Notes: generated from the sequence alone by a model not told the origin. A DNA stretch of 64,000 nt from Nostoc sp. C052 (GCF_013393905.1 NZ_CP040272.1:2418001-2482000); one strand, 5' to 3'; positions 9,636-19,892 are shown, counted from the first letter of the stretch. Numbers and translations: made by a program.

Positions 9636-9926
9636 ACTATATACTAATAACTCGGTGAGAATGAAGCTATTTTAGTTATGGATGATACTAATATTAATAT
9701 TACGCGTTGTTTGTCTGCATTGGTAAAACTCGTGCTGTGGTATAGCTTCTCCCAAAAATGCCCCGTGTCCTTGAGATTTCGATTAAAACACATGGCAAGG
9801 TAGATAAATAACAACAGACGCTCAAAAAATCATATCTCAACCCCCAAAATCGAAGCTAGACTTGCAATTTTAAAACTGAGGTTGCTTGGCAACTTCACAT
9901 TTCTCCTACTCCTTAGTGGAGAACCA

Positions 9927-12356
9927 TTATAGATGCAAAAATTTCATAATATTTGTTACTTTCTTTAAAATTTTTAATTCTGGTATATCTGGTTTTAATT
10001 TTTCTGCGATCGCTAAATTGGGTTCAGCTTGTAAAGGTTGAAAATTATATAAATAAACAAAAGCTAAATAAAGATATGTGTAAGGATTTTCAGCATCATA
10101 TTTAGTTAATTCTATCAAATTTTGGATTAGTTCTGGAACTTGCCGCCGTAAAAGTTGTGATAACACTAGATTATAACGCCAATTTAAGTTATTTGGCTCT
10201 TTTTGCAGATGATAATTACCTGCTAATTCAATTTGTTTTAAATAATCCTGAGTAGGATCGTATTGATTGAAATTACTTATTTGTACAAATAGATTATCTA
10301 ATTTTCCCTGTTGTAAATCTTGTGCTAGTTGTGAAGTTCTGGTAACTAAATCTAAAGGTGGCGATTTTTCTACTGTTCCTATGTTTGTCACATTTACAGT
10401 AATATCTGGAATATTTAAAGAAGTGATTTTGTTGTTTCTCCTATCTAAATACAGTGCTGATAGTTGATATTTTCCTAGTGGTAGTGTTTTGGGAATAAAT
10501 GTGGCTAAATCCTCTTTTACCCGGAAACTTCCTTCTGGGTGACATTTGATGCCACAGTATAAATTACCCAAGCCAATGGCATGATCGTGATACCAGTATG
10601 ATTGATCATTTTGCCATTTTAACAGTAATAAACCATTTTGCAAATCATCCCATGAACCTGTTATTTGATAGGTTACAGAGTTATTTTTATCTAAAATTAG
10701 TTGCTGAGAAATTTCAACTTTTTCTAGACTAATTACAGACTCAGTATTACTTATTTTTTGAACAACTACATAAGGATTTTTGCGGTGATATAATCGCAAT
10801 TTATCTCTACCAGGTAATATCCAATCACCCTGTAATTTCAAATCAGTAGAAGATTCCACTAAAGATTTTAATTTACCTTTAGTTTCTCCACTTTCTCCCG
10901 GTTCATTTGGTTCATTCTCTCTGGTGACATACCAAGAGAAATATTGTAAATCTTGCTCTATGCGAGATAACTTCGTTGTTAATTTTCTGCCATATACGCG
11001 AAAGTCTGCTAATGTCCCAAAATAATCTAAAGTAAACTCATTTATCTGAGGTAACGAAACGGGAATTACCCCTAAATTTGACCTTAAATATACATCTGTT
11101 TCGTTGATTTTATTTATCAGTTTATCTAGAGGATATTTCCTAGCATCATCATTAGGTAAATGTTTACTACCCCATGTTTGAATTAGGGGTAATGGAAACA
11201 AATTATTGAGTAAAACTATGACACTTAAGACAAGGGTAGTTAATCTCAACCTGTCAAAATATATATTTTCAATTAAGTTGAATAAATCAGCCAATATTAA
11301 ACTAATTATCGGAAAGCATGGCAAAATAAATCTAATATCTTTATTTGTGCCCAAAGTACAAATTATATAGCTACTTACTAAGGTAACTAATAACCAAATT
11401 CGAGCCGATTTATGAAGATTTTCTGAAATTAAATCAGTATAAAATCGATATTTAATCAGATAAACCAATAAAATACCAATACTCACAGACAATATTGGTA
11501 AACCAACGCTTTCTGGGATCATCTGTGGATAGTATAACCATCCAGCAATAGTTGTAGCAGAAGGATCGCCCTCCCCTTTTCCGACTTGGTTAGCGTTTAA
11601 TGCTGATGTAATAATCGTTAACCAATTTACGCCATACCAAAAATGACAAATTAACCAAGCTATCATCAAAGATAAGCAAGTTTGAATTAGCTTGGTAAAT
11701 TTACGTTTTCTAATAAAACTAATTAATGTCCAAATACTAGGAACTAAAATAAAAATAATCCCTGTAGGTTTAGCCAACATGATTAAACCTATTCCTATGC
11801 CCAAGACTATAGTTAATGCCCATGATGGAAACCGAATATAACTATCTTTCCAAATCGTCAGAACTGTGAAAGTTAAGATAACAATTGCTGTCAAACCATA
11901 ATCTAATAAATAATCTGTCCGCATAATTCCCAAAATAGGAAATAATAGACAAAATATGCTGGCGGTTATGCTAATTTTTCGGTTTTTAAATAAAAAATTC
12001 CCTAAATGATACACTGAAAGTATAATTATTGCAGTGTACAATAAGTTGACCAAACTTGCTTGGTCAGATCCCCGTCCAAACAACATCAAAAATGGTACTG
12101 TGCAAATATATACAAAAGGAGCGCGATAACTTGGAGTTAATTGCCACAGAGATAACCACCAATCTCCTGAGAAGATATTGAAGTTTTGAAAAATTTTATA
12201 ATGATATAATGCTACCGTTAAATGTGCGCTTTGATCGTAAGCTGGAATCGATTCATCTAAGAAAAACCAAGTTCTATCTATAGCTAATGCTATCAGCCAA
12301 ATTATTAGCAGGATGATATAGTCTTTTCGTTGCTGATAATGGTTAAAATAACTCAT
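9927..12356 (-). CDS. Polytopic GT39-like membrane glycosyltransferase with TPR-like tail
   Basis: The protein has about 809 residues. The first 400 carry around ten hydrophobic helices, and an early luminal loop has DESIPAYDQSAH, where the acidic residues match the catalytic loop of PMT/ArnT-type (GT-C) glycosyltransferases that use polyprenyl-phosphate sugars. The middle is a soluble region of about 300 residues, and the end (about residues 700-800) looks like two or three TPR helix pairs. I chose ATG 12356 over TTG 12386. A Glu/Pro/Gly-rich linker (NEPNEPGESGETKG) sits in the soluble part. The acceptor is unknown. It lies upstream of a GT2 gene on the same strand. Confidence 0.8.
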   Translation of the reverse strand: MSYFNHYQQRKDYIILLIIWLIALAIDRTWFFLDESIPAYDQSAHLTVALYHYKIFQNFNIFSGDWWLSLWQLTPSYRAPFVYICTVPFLMLFGRGSDQASLVNLLYTAIIILSVYHLGNFLFKNRKISITASIFCLLFPILGIMRTDYLLDYGLTAIVILTFTVLTIWKDSYIRFPSWALTIVLGIGIGLIMLAKPTGIIFILVPSIWTLISFIRKRKFTKLIQTCLSLMIAWLICHFWYGVNWLTIITSALNANQVGKGEGDPSATTIAGWLYYPQMIPESVGLPILSVSIGILLVYLIKYRFYTDLISENLHKSARIWLLVTLVSSYIICTLGTNKDIRFILPCFPIISLILADLFNLIENIYFDRLRLTTLVLSVIVLLNNLFPLPLIQTWGSKHLPNDDARKYPLDKLINKINETDVYLRSNLGVIPVSLPQINEFTLDYFGTLADFRVYGRKLTTKLSRIEQDLQYFSWYVTRENEPNEPGESGETKGKLKSLVESSTDLKLQGDWILPGRDKLRLYHRKNPYVVVQKISNTESVISLEKVEISQQLILDKNNSVTYQITGSWDDLQNGLLLLKWQNDQSYWYHDHAIGLGNLYCGIKCHPEGSFRVKEDLATFIPKTLPLGKYQLSALYLDRRNNKITSLNIPDITVNVTNIGTVEKSPPLDLVTRTSQLAQDLQQGKLDNLFVQISNFNQYDPTQDYLKQIELAGNYHLQKEPNNLNWRYNLVLSQLLRRQVPELIQNLIELTKYDAENPYTYLYLAFVYLYNFQPLQAEPNLAIAEKLKPDIPELKILKKVTNIMKFLHL

Positions 12357-12942
12357 ATTTATTGACTCAAAAACAAAGTTTATCAATTATATATCTGTCA
12401 TCTATCGCCGTTTAACTAACGATTGCTAGAGAGAACAGAAAGGCTTCTAGCACTGGGTATTAGTAAGGGCGATAGATCGAATTGACGGCTTCTTCAGCCA
12501 CACTAATTTTGTAAAATACTGGCTTACATTGTTTCTTGTTAGACTTGTACACCTACCGTATTTTATCGTAGTCTTGTTCAAAAATAAAAATAGAAATGTA
12601 GATTCTAAATAGATGAAAATTGCTACAATAAACCAGTAGTAAGAATACAGAATTCAGAATTCAGAATTCAGGATACTCTATCTATAAAGCAAGACGCTTG
12701 GGTTAAGAAATAAATTTATTTGTTGAGGCAGGTAGGGGGAGCAGGGGGGAGAAAAAAGTTTATCTGAAGCGTATTGACCGGGAGCATCCCAATTTTGCAA
12801 GAACAATGTTTATCATTACGTTCGCCTCTGACGTTCCCGTTGGCGCAGCCTCTCGTAGAGAAGGGTACGAAGCAACAGCGTAGTGTTCGCAATGACAATT
12901 TGTAACCTGTTACTAAAAATAGAGGTTCTTTGAACTAACTTG
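12357..12942. other. Intergenic region with dispersed repeats
   Basis: No convincing gene is visible. A GAATTCA triplication lies at about 12651-12671. A block at about 12819-12880 contains GCAGCCTCTCGTAGAGAAG, which recurs in variant form near 14646-14664. These are dispersed short repeats of the type common in Nostoc. A 60-codon open frame across the block on the minus strand has no domain features and is probably not real. Confidence 0.5.
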
Positions 12943-14310
12943 TCATGAATTAAGTTGAAGAGGAATTGTAATAATAAACTCAGTTCCTTCTTTTACAGTA
13001 GATATACATTGCAGTTGACCACAATGTTTTTCTACAATAATTTGATAGCTGATGGATAGCCCCAATCCAGTGCCTTTCCCGACGGGTTTAGTGGTGAAAA
13101 AGGGGTCAAATAATCGCTTTTGTATATCCTTGGGAATTCCAGTACCATTATCAGCAATGCGAATAACTACTTGCTGATTATCTGTGACTTCAGTACGAAT
13201 AATAATTAAGGGTGATTTTAGAGTTGAATCAGCTGATTCAAAACTCTCAAAGATAGCATCAATTGCATTTGCTATAATATTCATAAATACTTGATTTATT
13301 AACCCAGGATAGCATTCTACTAGAGGAATATTGCCATATTCTTTAGAAAGAGTAATTTTTTTACCAGTCTGCTGATTGATTAGACGGCTTTGTAATATTA
13401 TTAGAGTACTATCAATACCTTCATGAATATCAACTATTTTTTTCTCAGATTCATCGAGGCGAGAGAAATTGCGTAATGAAAGAACTATTTCTTGGATACG
13501 TTCAGTACCAAACTTCATAGAATCAAGAAGCTTGAGGTAATCAGCAGTTAAAAATTCTAGTTCTAGTTCTGCGATCGCAGCTTGAATTTCTGCTACTGGC
13601 GCAGGATAATGGTATTGGTATAAGCTAATTAATTTTAGTAAATCTTGAGTGTATTTGAGTGCATAAACCAGGTTGCCAGCAATAAAGTTGACTGGGTTAT
13701 TGATTTCGTGTGCAATCCCAGCAACAAGTTGCCCCAAAGCCGCCATTTTTTCATTCTGAATTAATCGAGTATAGTTATTCTTCAGGTTACGAAAACCTCG
13801 TTTGGCAATTCTAGATTGTTCTTCTACTTGCTCTAGTTGAGCTAATGTTAAAATATGAATTTGAGAATAAGCTAAAAGCAACTGATGGAAATCGAGTAGT
13901 TTATAGCTGCCTAACTGAGTTTCTATTAAAATCGGCTCATATACAAATTGAGGCTCTCGCTGCAAAGCTACCTTATTTGCTTCTACAATGAGCGTCTCCT
14001 CAGAAATTATACATACATCTGGTTGCAAAAAGTTAATCAGATTTATCGCAGGTCGTTTAGAAAATAGTGGGAAACTATAGGGACGGCTCATGTGTTCAAA
14101 AAATCTTTGTCGGGAAATCATGCCTACATAGTTATGATTTTTTACTAGGATAATTCCTGGTAGTAAAGGCTCTTGCTTAAAAAGTCTATTCAAATCATTT
14201 GCTGGACTATCTGCATCGAAGTAAACAGACCAAAGTGGTAATTCTTGCAAAGTAGACTCTAATCGCAAGTTCAGATTATTAGCATTTGTCATGCTATGTA
14301 TAGCCAACAT
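12943..14310 (-). CDS. Sensor histidine kinase with N-terminal CBS-like region
   Basis: This 455-residue kinase lacks membrane helices. Residues about 25-165 look like a pair of CBS-type repeats (PGIILVKNHNYVGMISRQRF is one). A short coiled coil leads to the HisKA box MAALGQLVAGIAHEINNPVN, with His at about residue 202. The HATPase domain shows NIIANAIDAIFE, ADNGTGIPKDIQ and GKGTGLGLSIS. There is no receiver domain, so it must signal to a separate response regulator not seen nearby. The next gene on this strand is a kinase with a very similar catalytic half. The ligand of the N-terminal region is unknown. Confidence 0.9.
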   Translation of the reverse strand: MLAIHSMTNANNLNLRLESTLQELPLWSVYFDADSPANDLNRLFKQEPLLPGIILVKNHNYVGMISRQRFFEHMSRPYSFPLFSKRPAINLINFLQPDVCIISEETLIVEANKVALQREPQFVYEPILIETQLGSYKLLDFHQLLLAYSQIHILTLAQLEQVEEQSRIAKRGFRNLKNNYTRLIQNEKMAALGQLVAGIAHEINNPVNFIAGNLVYALKYTQDLLKLISLYQYHYPAPVAEIQAAIAELELEFLTADYLKLLDSMKFGTERIQEIVLSLRNFSRLDESEKKIVDIHEGIDSTLIILQSRLINQQTGKKITLSKEYGNIPLVECYPGLINQVFMNIIANAIDAIFESFESADSTLKSPLIIIRTEVTDNQQVVIRIADNGTGIPKDIQKRLFDPFFTTKPVGKGTGLGLSISYQIIVEKHCGQLQCISTVKEGTEFIITIPLQLNS

Positions 14311-14887
14311 ACTTTCAATCCTTTCTTTATCTTGAAGTAACGTTTATGGTGACGCCCCGAACAAGCATTGCGATAATTGCAAAGTTAATCAAACTTATAT
14401 TTCCCTAATTACTGCTTAAACTCACAGTTATGCTGCAAAACTTTTGCTATTAGGGTATCCCATACTTTTCTATGCTGGACAATATTGCTACTAATATTAC
14501 AGAAATTACGTATTGACAATTTAGACAAGAAATTGACTAGTAAAAATAATAAAAGAATATGCGTCGCTAACCCCCAAAAAATAATTTATGTTGTCTCCCA
14601 GTACTTACGTATGGACTGCTATTTTACGCCATTACGAGTGTCGATGCAGCCTCTCATAGAGAAGCTAAGGGATTTCCAAGAAATAAATTATCCAAATAAA
14701 CTAACCACAGAGACGCAGAGAACACAGAGAGAGGAGACATAGAGAGAATTTTTGCGTCAGCTTTGGGATATTGTTTTATTTGGAAGTGCCTAAGTAATTG
14801 CAAAAGCTTCTTTTTCACCACGAGTACGTAAGTCCTAAAAGGATAAATAGGAAGGCATAAGCCTGCAAAAAAGCCCCACCGGATATT
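14311..14887. other. Intergenic region with CGCAGAG-type repeat
   Basis: No gene is supported here. Near 14703-14750 lies an array of CACAGAGA/CGCAGAGA units, the intergenic counterpart of the repeat found in frame inside mutS at 18476-18515. A GCAGCCTCTCATAGAGAAG unit lies at about 14646-14664. The region is the upstream region of the CBS-like kinase gene, so a promoter must lie near 14311-14450, but I cannot place it. Confidence 0.5.
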
Positions 14888-16138
14888 TTATTTTGTAGAA
14901 TAGGCATTGCTATTATATGCTTGTTTAATTGGAAGTCTAATATCGATTTTAGTTTCCTGGTTTGCAATGGAAGTACATTTGATAGAGCCACCATGTTGCT
15001 CAACGATAATTTGATGGCTAATAGACAAACCTAAACCAGTTCCTTGACCAACAGGCTTAGTAGTAAAAAAAGGCTGGAAAATGCTTTGGCAAATCTCTTC
15101 ACTCATGCCACAACCATTATCAGCGATTGAAATAGTGATTTGATTTTCCTGAGAATGAAATGTATGAATTAAAATAGTTGGTGTTTCATCTGTAGTTTGA
15201 CCAAGAATATCTGCTTTTTTCATTAAGGCATCAATAGCATTATTAATTAAATTTAAGAATACTTGATTTAAAGAGCGAGGATTACAAAAAATCTTAGGAA
15301 TGTTCCCATACTCTTTAATCACTGAAATAGGTTTGCTATTACTAGAAGAACCGTTAAGCCGATGCTGCAAAATGACTAGTGTACTATCAATACCCTGATG
15401 AATGTCTGCTTTTTTATAGTCAGCTTCATTCAGACGTGAGAAATTTGACAGCAATTCTACAATTTCTCCAATACGAGTTGTGCCAACCTGCATTGAGTTT
15501 AGCAGCTTTGGCAAGTCGCTTTGGATAAAGCTCAAGTCGCTGTTAGCAAGAGCCTTGACTATTTTGATATCTGGATTTGGATATACAGAAGCATAAGTTG
15601 CGAGAAGATTTAGTAAGTCATGGCTATACTGATGAAGATATTCTAAATTCCCATGAATAAAACTCACTGGATTATTAATTTCGTGAGCAACCCCAGCAAC
15701 CATTGTTCCTAACGCCAACATAGTTTCGCGTTGAATTAACTGCATTTGAGATTGCTGAGTTTCTTGTAATTTAAATAAAGTTGACTCTGCATTTTCTTTT
15801 GCTGTACGGTATTTTTCCTGTACGAGAAACAATCTTTGCAGTGTATGGTGGTAGATAGTAACGCTAAAAAAGACGAATAATGCTCCAAAAAAGAAAACCA
15901 TGCCAGTGAGCAATGGTATCCATTCAATCAGCTTTTCAATTGTTAAATAGATGCATAACGAATAACCACCGAGAAAAAAAACCATGAGTAAAAACATGAT
16001 TTGCCAACTCAGTTTGTCTGGTTCTGTCTTAAATAATTTGAGAATTTTTTGAGTCCTAAGAATGGATAGTCCCATTATCCAAGCGCCAAGAGTAATTAGG
16101 GTGATAATGAAGGACTGAACAATTGCAGAGCTTAACAT
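14888..16138 (-). CDS. Membrane-anchored sensor histidine kinase
   Basis: This 416-residue protein begins with three hydrophobic helices (about residues 6-26, 44-66 and 72-95). A coiled-coil stretch follows, then the HisKA motif LGTMVAGVAHEINNPVSFIH and a HATPase domain with NLINNAIDALM, ADNGCGMSEEI and GQGTGLGLSIS. No receiver is attached. The catalytic half closely resembles that of the kinase at 12943-14310, including the loop after the His box, so the two probably arose by duplication with different sensory N-termini. The short loops between helices argue for sensing within the membrane or through a partner. The cognate regulator is unknown. Confidence 0.9.
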   Translation of the reverse strand: MLSSAIVQSFIITLITLGAWIMGLSILRTQKILKLFKTEPDKLSWQIMFLLMVFFLGGYSLCIYLTIEKLIEWIPLLTGMVFFFGALFVFFSVTIYHHTLQRLFLVQEKYRTAKENAESTLFKLQETQQSQMQLIQRETMLALGTMVAGVAHEINNPVSFIHGNLEYLHQYSHDLLNLLATYASVYPNPDIKIVKALANSDLSFIQSDLPKLLNSMQVGTTRIGEIVELLSNFSRLNEADYKKADIHQGIDSTLVILQHRLNGSSSNSKPISVIKEYGNIPKIFCNPRSLNQVFLNLINNAIDALMKKADILGQTTDETPTILIHTFHSQENQITISIADNGCGMSEEICQSIFQPFFTTKPVGQGTGLGLSISHQIIVEQHGGSIKCTSIANQETKIDIRLPIKQAYNSNAYSTK

Positions 16139-16534
16139 GGTATTGAACCGAAATAGATGTAAAAAATTGATGAATGGTCTATAAACTATTGCTATATCTA
16201 CGTTGTAGCATTTTTTATGTTCAAATTATTCTGTGTATGAATGCACTATCACCGAAGCAGTGCTGAGTGCTGAGTAATGAGTGCTGAGTAAAAAAAGTAA
16301 TAATTGCACTCAGCACTCCTGAATTTTCACTCTATAATTGCTTTTAGCCTAAAAAACAAAAGTCAACATACTGTTTAGTTGGATGTTCCCTAGTGTCACG
16401 CAAATACCTCAGCACCATTGTTCAGATAAAGGTAAAATATCCTTGAGCGTAGGCATAGCCCGTCGCAGGCATCGCCACTCATTTCTAACATCATCGGATA
16501 TTGTGAAATTTTTGCGCGTAACTCAATAGCATCT
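16139..16534. repeat. Intergenic spacer with GAGTGCT repeats upstream of mutS
   Basis: The divergent spacer between the kinase and mutS has a hairpin-prone array at about 16258-16317: TGAGTGC/TGAGTAA units on one side and CACTCAGCACTC on the other, around AAAAAAAGTAATAAT. The same arrangement occurs at 3402-3455. Another dispersed unit, GGCATAGCCCGTCGCAGGCA, lies near 16451-16475. The promoter of mutS must lie downstream of these, but I cannot place it. Confidence 0.6.
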
Positions 16535-19147
16535 ATGACCGCTTCTCACTCTGAAACTCCATCTACCAGACCCGACGCGAGTACTTTTATTTCTGACCAT
16601 CAACAGGTAGACCGCAGCAAGCTAAGTCAAATGTACCTGCACTATGTCGAGACGAAAGATAAATATCCTCACGCGGTATTGCTGTATCGGGTAGGAGATT
16701 TCTTTGAATGCTATTTCCAAGATGCTGTCAAACTAGCGCAAGAATTGGAATTAGTTCTCACTAGTAAGCAAGCTGGAGAACAGGGACGAGTGGCGATGTC
16801 TGGTGTTCCGCATCATGCTTGGGAACGCTATGCGACGATGCTGGTGGAAAAAGGCTATGCAGTAGTAATTTGTGACCAAGTGGAAGATGCTTCTGAAGCT
16901 GCTGGGAGATTGGTACGGCGGGAAGTAACGCGCATCCTGACTCCTGGTACTTTGCTGGAAGAGGGGATGCTCAAATCCAGTCGCAATAATTACTTAGCAG
17001 CAGTAGTAATTGCCGCAAATCATTGGGGTTTAGCTTATGCAGACATCTCCACAGGTGAATTTCTTACCACACAAGGTAGTGATTTAGAACATTTGACACA
17101 AGAATTAATGCGCCTGCAACCATCAGAGGTGCTGGTTCCGACAAATGCGCCCGATTTGGGGAGTTTGCTGCGTCCGGGAGAGACTTCACCACATCTGCCG
17201 GAGTGTTTGCCACCATCATTTTGTTATAGTTTGCGATCGCAACTACCATTTTCCCAAGGTGAAGCTAGACCTAGATTATTGCAGAAATTTAAGGTGCGAT
17301 CGCTCGAAGGACTCGGTTGCGATCATCTTCCCCTCGCCGTTCGTGCGGCTGGCGGTCTTCTGGAATACCTGGAAGATACTCAAAAAGAAAACCCTGTTAC
17401 TCTTCAGAGACTCCGCAGCTACACTGTCACCGACTACCTAATTGTTGACAATCAAACCCGCCGTAACCTAGAAATTACCCAAACCGTCCGGGATGGCACT
17501 TTTCACGGTTCCCTGCTTTGGGCGTTAGATAAAACAAGTACAGCGATGGGTGGGCGGGCTTTGCGGCGCTGGTTGTTGCAACCGCTACTTGATATTAAAG
17601 GTATTCGGGCGCGGCAAGATACCATCCAAGAATTGATGGAAAATACGCCTCTACGTCAAGATTTACGGCATTTGTTAAGGCAAATTTATGATTTGGAACG
17701 ACTCACCGGAAGGGCGGGTTCTGGTACAGCGAATGCTAGAGATTTAGTAGCTTTGGCAGATTCCCTCTCACGCTTACCGGAATTATCCAACTTAGTAATT
17801 GAGACGCGTTCCCCCTTCCTGAAAGCTTTGCAGAAAGTCCCAAGTGTGTTGGAAGAATTGGCACAAAAGTTACACGCGCATCTTGTAGAGTCGCCACCCA
17901 TACTAATTAAAGAAGGCGGACTAATTCGCCCCAGTGTAAATCCTCTTTTGGATGAGAGAAAGGCGACTGTAGAAGCAGACCAGCAATGGATTGCTAACTT
18001 AGAAGTTGATGAAAGAGCTAAGACAGGAATTTCGACACTGAAGGTAGGATTTAACAAAACTTTTGGTTATTATATCAGTATTTCCCGCAGCAAAGCTGAC
18101 CAAGTACCCGCTAATTATATCCGCAAGCAAACCCTGACCAATGAAGAACGTTACATCACTCCTGATTTGAAGGAACGGGAAGCCCGGATTTTGACGGCGC
18201 GAGATGATTTAAATCAGTTGGAATATGAGATTTTTACGTCGTTGCGGGAAGAGGTAGCACAAGAGGCAGAAGTAATTCGCAATCTGTCTCGTGCAGTGGC
18301 GGCGGCGGATGTGTTGTGTGGTTTGGCTGAGTTGGCGGTGCATCAAGGTTACTGTCGTCCCGAAATGTTGCCAGGAAGGGAGATTAACATTGTTGATGGG
18401 CGTCATCCGGTGGTGGAACAGTCTTTACCTGCGGGATTTTTTGTGCCGAATTCGACGCAATTGGGAAGTGAGGAAACGAACCGCAGAGGCGCAGAGGACG
18501 CAGAGGAGAAGGAGAAGAGTTTTCCCGCACCTGACTTAATTATTTTGACTGGGCCAAATGCTAGCGGCAAAAGTTGTTATTTGCGGCAGGTGGGATTGAT
18601 TCAGTTGATGGCGCAGATTGGTAGTTTTGTACCAGCTAGATTTGCCAGATTGGGAATATGCGATCGCATTTTTACCCGTGTTGGTGCAGTAGATGATTTA
18701 GCAACTGGTCAATCTACCTTTATGGTGGAAATGAATGAAACCGCAAATATTCTCAACCATGCTACATCTAGGTCGCTGGTATTGTTAGATGAAATTGGCC
18801 GCGGGACAGCAACATTTGATGGTCTTTCCATCGCTTGGGCGGTGGCAGAATATATAGCAGTTGATATTCGGTCACGCACAATTTTTGCCACGCATTACCA
18901 CGAGTTAAATGAACTGGCTAGCATTATCCCGAATGTCGCTAACTATCAGGTGACGGTGAAAGAATTACCCGACCAAATTATCTTTTTGCACCAAGTCCAA
19001 CCAGGAGGTGCTGATAAGTCTTATGGAATTGAAGCGGGAAGATTAGCGGGTTTACCGGCTGTAGTTATTCAACGGGCAAAACAAGTGATGGGGCAAATTG
19101 AAAAACACAGTAAGATTGCGATGGGGCTGCAAAATCTTGATGGGTAA
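16535..19147 (+). CDS. mutS: DNA mismatch repair ATPase MutS
   Basis: MutS recognises base mismatches and small loops and recruits MutL. The 870-residue protein has the mismatch-binding N-terminal domain with the FYE-like motif in VGDFFECYFQDA (the Phe-x-Glu element), the connector, lever and clamp regions, and a C-terminal ABC-type ATPase with Walker A TGPNASGKS, Walker B LVLLDEIGRGT and the helix-turn-helix end. Its length is normal for MutS1. One oddity is an extra segment of about 20 residues, rich in Arg, Ala and Glu (about residues 647-662), just before the Walker A domain. It is encoded by a repeat of the intergenic CGCAGAG type. The gene is transcribed alone and converges on the cyclophilin gene. 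Confidence 0.97.
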   Translation: MTASHSETPSTRPDASTFISDHQQVDRSKLSQMYLHYVETKDKYPHAVLLYRVGDFFECYFQDAVKLAQELELVLTSKQAGEQGRVAMSGVPHHAWERYATMLVEKGYAVVICDQVEDASEAAGRLVRREVTRILTPGTLLEEGMLKSSRNNYLAAVVIAANHWGLAYADISTGEFLTTQGSDLEHLTQELMRLQPSEVLVPTNAPDLGSLLRPGETSPHLPECLPPSFCYSLRSQLPFSQGEARPRLLQKFKVRSLEGLGCDHLPLAVRAAGGLLEYLEDTQKENPVTLQRLRSYTVTDYLIVDNQTRRNLEITQTVRDGTFHGSLLWALDKTSTAMGGRALRRWLLQPLLDIKGIRARQDTIQELMENTPLRQDLRHLLRQIYDLERLTGRAGSGTANARDLVALADSLSRLPELSNLVIETRSPFLKALQKVPSVLEELAQKLHAHLVESPPILIKEGGLIRPSVNPLLDERKATVEADQQWIANLEVDERAKTGISTLKVGFNKTFGYYISISRSKADQVPANYIRKQTLTNEERYITPDLKEREARILTARDDLNQLEYEIFTSLREEVAQEAEVIRNLSRAVAAADVLCGLAELAVHQGYCRPEMLPGREINIVDGRHPVVEQSLPAGFFVPNSTQLGSEETNRRGAEDAEEKEKSFPAPDLIILTGPNASGKSCYLRQVGLIQLMAQIGSFVPARFARLGICDRIFTRVGAVDDLATGQSTFMVEMNETANILNHATSRSLVLLDEIGRGTATFDGLSIAWAVAEYIAVDIRSRTIFATHYHELNELASIIPNVANYQVTVKELPDQIIFLHQVQPGGADKSYGIEAGRLAGLPAVVIQRAKQVMGQIEKHSKIAMGLQNLDG
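18476..18515 (+). repeat. CGCAGAG-type repeat inside mutS
   Basis: A block of imperfect CGCAGAGG units (AACCGCAGAGGCGCAGAGG and onward) sits in frame within mutS and encodes NRRGAEDAEEKEK. The same type of sequence occurs between genes at 14703-14750. It falls between the clamp region and the ATPase domain, at a place that is a short loop in other MutS proteins. Confidence 0.75.
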
Positions 19148-19255
19148 TACCAAATTTAATGTGAAGCTGCACTAAATGAGTAACTCTCTATTCTTGGCGT
19201 ACTTGGCGGTTCGTTTAATATTCTGTGCATCTTCATACAGAATTGGTATAAGCAA

Positions 19256-19311
19256 GTTTGTAGTAAGACTTTAGTCCTTATTTTCTAAACACTAAAATCC
19301 TTACTACAAAC
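19256..19311. repeat. Inverted repeat between convergent genes
   Basis: GTTTGTAGTAAG at the left is matched by CTTACTACAAAC at the right, with the internal copies TTTAGTCCTTA and ACTAAAATCC also roughly complementary. It lies between the 3' ends of mutS and the cyclophilin gene, so it could end transcription from both sides, but it lacks a clear T-tract. It resembles a dispersed repeat unit of these genomes. Confidence 0.55.
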
Positions 19312-19322
19312 CGAGGTGTTAA

Positions 19323-19892
19323 TTACTGCCGAAAAATTTCTACTTTTTGTAACACCACTTCTTGATTTGGACGATCTCTAGTTGTAGGTACATTAGCAAT
19401 CTTCTTGACTATATCTAGACCTTGGACAACTTCACCAAAAACACTGTGTTTGTTGTCAAGGTGAGGCGTTGGTGCTTCTGTAATGAACCATTGCGAACCA
19501 TTAGTACCGCGTCCGGCATTAGCCATCGACAGGATACCTGCACGAGTGTGTCTCAATTCAGGATGAAACTCATCCTGAAATTGATATCCTGGGCCACCAG
19601 TACCCCATCGGTTGGCTGTATCTAGATAACGACTCAGAGGATCGCCACACTGAATCATAAAATTAGGGATGACTCGGTGAAAGCGCACCCCATCGTAAGC
19701 TGGAGTTCCCTTACCAGATTCACCAGTTTTAGGGTCTTTCCAGTCGATTGTTCCGGTTGCTAGACCGACAAAATTTTTGACGGTGTTGGGGGTTCGCTCT
19801 TCTTCCAAACGAACTACAATTTCACCCAAGGAAGTAATTAAGCGAGCGTGCAGCTTGCCATCACCGGGAATATTAATTTCTGGAAAGCTCAT
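19323..19892 (-). CDS. Cyclophilin-type peptidyl-prolyl cis-trans isomerase
   Basis: This enzyme of about 189 residues catalyses cis-trans isomerisation of Xaa-Pro bonds. It shows the cyclophilin core motifs FHRVIPNFMIQCGDP (catalytic Arg and Phe), AGILSMANAGRGTNGSQWFI and HSVFGEVVQG. There is no signal peptide, so it is predicted to act in the cytosol. I use the ATG at 19892, which has TAGGA about seven bases upstream, rather than the ATG at 19913. The proteins it helps fold are unknown. The gene stands alone between mutS and the amine oxidase gene. Confidence 0.93.
   Translation of the reverse strand: MSFPEINIPGDGKLHARLITSLGEIVVRLEEERTPNTVKNFVGLATGTIDWKDPKTGESGKGTPAYDGVRFHRVIPNFMIQCGDPLSRYLDTANRWGTGGPGYQFQDEFHPELRHTRAGILSMANAGRGTNGSQWFITEAPTPHLDNKHSVFGEVVQGLDIVKKIANVPTTRDRPNQEVVLQKVEIFRQ

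Noticed and set aside
12716..12898. A 60-codon minus-strand frame rich in Cys and Arg
   Set aside because: It overlaps a dispersed repeat (GCAGCCTCTCGTAGAGAAG), has no domain feature and no ribosome binding site, so it is probably not a gene.
14485..14742. An 85-codon plus-strand frame
   Set aside because: It ends in the CACAGAGA repeat (peptide TETQRTQREE), which gives open frames by composition; there is no sign of a real protein.
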